64,000 nucleotides of DNA from assembly GCA_965204095.1 (NCBI GenBank), contig OZ241991.1:620001-684000 (forward strand), written 5' to 3'. The DNA is from JAPPLB01 sp965204095. GTDB taxonomy: Bacteria; Acidobacteriota; Terriglobia; Bryobacterales; UBA6623. How positions within the stretch are numbered: position 1 is the stretch's first letter; each line of letters starts with the position of its first letter. The translations under genes were made by a program, and so were the position numbers. This document shows positions 62,978 to 64,000 of the stretch, piece after piece. A model generated the notes under the pieces. The model saw nothing but the letters and a program-made list of their open reading frames with translations, was not told where the DNA came from and ran no database searches.

Positions 62978-63658
62978 ATGAGCGCAAACGAGCACATCGA
63001 GCCCACACCGCTGGAGGAAGCCGACAGCGAACCGTCGACGACGAAGACTACTGTCTCCGGGCAATCCCCGGAGGAGCCGGAATCACAAAACGGCGCGGCT
63101 GACACGCCGTCAACCGGTGTTCCGGGAATGGATTGGTACATCATCCATACCTATTCGGGATTCGAGAACAAGGTGAAAGAGAGTCTCTTTACGAGGGGCG
63201 AGGCGTTCGGCCTGAACGACCGGATCGGTGAGATTCTCATCCCCACCGAAGATGTCGTCGAGATGCGCAACGGAAAGAAGGTGACGTCGAAACGGCTGCT
63301 GTATCCGGGTTACGTTCTTGTCCAATTGAAGATGGATGACGAGATGTGGCATGTGGTTAAGAACACGCCGAGGGTCACCAGTTTTGTTGGCAGTGGTCAG
63401 ACGCCGACGCCGCTCTCGGCCGACGAGGTGAACCAGATCCTCCACCGTCAGACGACCTCCGCCGAGAAACCGCGGCCTAAGATGACCTTCGACCGCAACG
63501 ACCGTGTCAAGATCATCGACGGTCCGTTCTCGAACTTCACGGGCACGATTGAGGAAGTCAATGAGGACCGCAGCACGTTGAAGGTGATGGTGACCATCTT
63601 CGGACGCGGCACTCCGGTCGAATTGGAATACTTTCAGGTCGAGAAAGAAAAAGTCTAG
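62978..63658 (+). CDS. nusG: Transcription termination/antitermination factor NusG
   Basis: 226 aa, with an acidic Ser/Glu-rich N-terminal extension of about 48 residues before the NGN domain (DWYIIHTYSGFENKVKESL, RLLYPGYVLVQLKMDDEMWHVV). The KOW domain at the end has VKIIDGPFSNFTGTIEEVN. It binds RNA polymerase and couples it to Rho or ribosomes. The extension is longer than in E. coli and its role is unknown. Confidence 0.97.
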   Translation: MSANEHIEPTPLEEADSEPSTTKTTVSGQSPEEPESQNGAADTPSTGVPGMDWYIIHTYSGFENKVKESLFTRGEAFGLNDRIGEILIPTEDVVEMRNGKKVTSKRLLYPGYVLVQLKMDDEMWHVVKNTPRVTSFVGSGQTPTPLSADEVNQILHRQTTSAEKPRPKMTFDRNDRVKIIDGPFSNFTGTIEEVNEDRSTLKVMVTIFGRGTPVELEYFQVEKEKV

Positions 63659-63672
63659 TCAGGCAGGTTCTG

Positions 63673-64000
63673 ATGGCAAAGAGCATCACGTCGCAAATCA
63701 AGTTGCAGATCATGGCGGGCAAGGCAACGCCCGCGCCTCCGGTGGGTCCGGCACTCGGTCAGGCCGGCGTGAACATCATGGACTTCTGTAAGGCCTTCAA
63801 CTCCAAGACGGCAACCAAAGAACTGGAAGGCCTGGTGGTGCCGGTCGTCATTGCGGTCTATCAGGACCGTTCCTACTCGTTTGTCACCAAGACCCCGCCG
63901 GCGGCGGTTCTGCTCAAGCGCGCAGCGAACCTCGCCAAGGGGTCCGGCGAGCCGAACCGCAACAAGGTCGGTGCCGTAACGAAGCAGCAGGTGGAAGAGA
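63673..64000 (+). CDS. rplK: 50S ribosomal protein L11, N-terminal part (cut by window edge)
   Basis: From the ATG at 63673 the frame reads MAKSITSQIKLQIMAGKATPAPPVGPALGQAGVNIMDFCKAFN and continues to the edge, unmistakably L11. It follows nusG by 14 bases, as in the conserved secE-nusG-rplK-rplA order. About 109 residues are visible of the usual 140-150. Confidence 0.96.
   Translation, partial: MAKSITSQIKLQIMAGKATPAPPVGPALGQAGVNIMDFCKAFNSKTATKELEGLVVPVVIAVYQDRSYSFVTKTPPAAVLLKRAANLAKGSGEPNRNKVGAVTKQQVEE

Overview
The window looks like a chromosomal segment of an Acidobacteriota bacterium, most likely Bryobacterales/Solibacter-like. The reasons are an Oar-type TonB-dependent receptor with a carboxypeptidase-regulatory domain, PSCyt1/DUF1549/DUF1553 and DUF1501 partners, a CRTAC1/ASPIC protein, many Tat-exported sugar enzymes, and an EF-Tu of acidobacterial character. 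This is inference from families; no search was run.

Region 1 (1-17.7 kb, all minus strand) is a defence operon built on a BREX core: brxA, brxB, brxC, pglX and pglZ (pglZ is cut by the left edge). Three blocks interrupt the core. Between brxC and pglX lie an OLD/PARIS-like ATPase, a DUF4276 TOPRIM-like protein and a 100-aa protein with a HEPN-type R-X6-H motif. After pglX come an AlbA_2/Schlafen-type ATP-binding protein and a UvrD-like helicase. Before pglZ sit a DarT-type DNA ADP-ribosyltransferase and an ADP-ribosylglycohydrolase with a C-terminal winged-helix-like tail. Most junctions overlap by 1-4 bases, so the set is probably one translationally coupled unit. An extended -10 promoter and a perfect 12-bp inverted repeat precede brxA.

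Region 2 (17.7-20 kb) is mostly repeat debris plus a SprT-like metalloprotease. Region 3 (20-59 kb) is a catabolic and envelope region: dienelactone-type hydrolases, polysaccharide deacetylase, a large dehydrogenase/cytochrome c protein, a LarA-type racemase, beta-propeller glycosidase-like proteins, MFS and SSF transporters, PhyH dioxygenase, Gfo/Idh oxidoreductases, TonB receptor plus TPR protein, PSCyt1-DUF1501 pair, an aspartoacylase-like amidohydrolase, a glycosyltransferase and two BNR/sialidase-like proteins. Region 4 (60.2-64 kb) is the conserved translation cluster tRNA-Thr, -Gly, -Thr, -Tyr, tuf, rpmG, tRNA-Trp, secE, nusG, rplK.

An imperfectly palindromic element of about 184 bp occurs in five near-complete copies, one hybrid copy and one half copy. 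The full copies are all in the same orientation and bounded by CTAG. One copy sits inside an IS5-type transposase, and removing it with one CTAG restores the reading frame exactly, so it has been mobile with a 4-bp CTAG duplication. Its two arms form a long hairpin. Paired positions change together between copies and most arm differences become G-U pairs on the plus strand, which points to an RNA-level role. This element and the composite BREX operon are the two most interesting things here.
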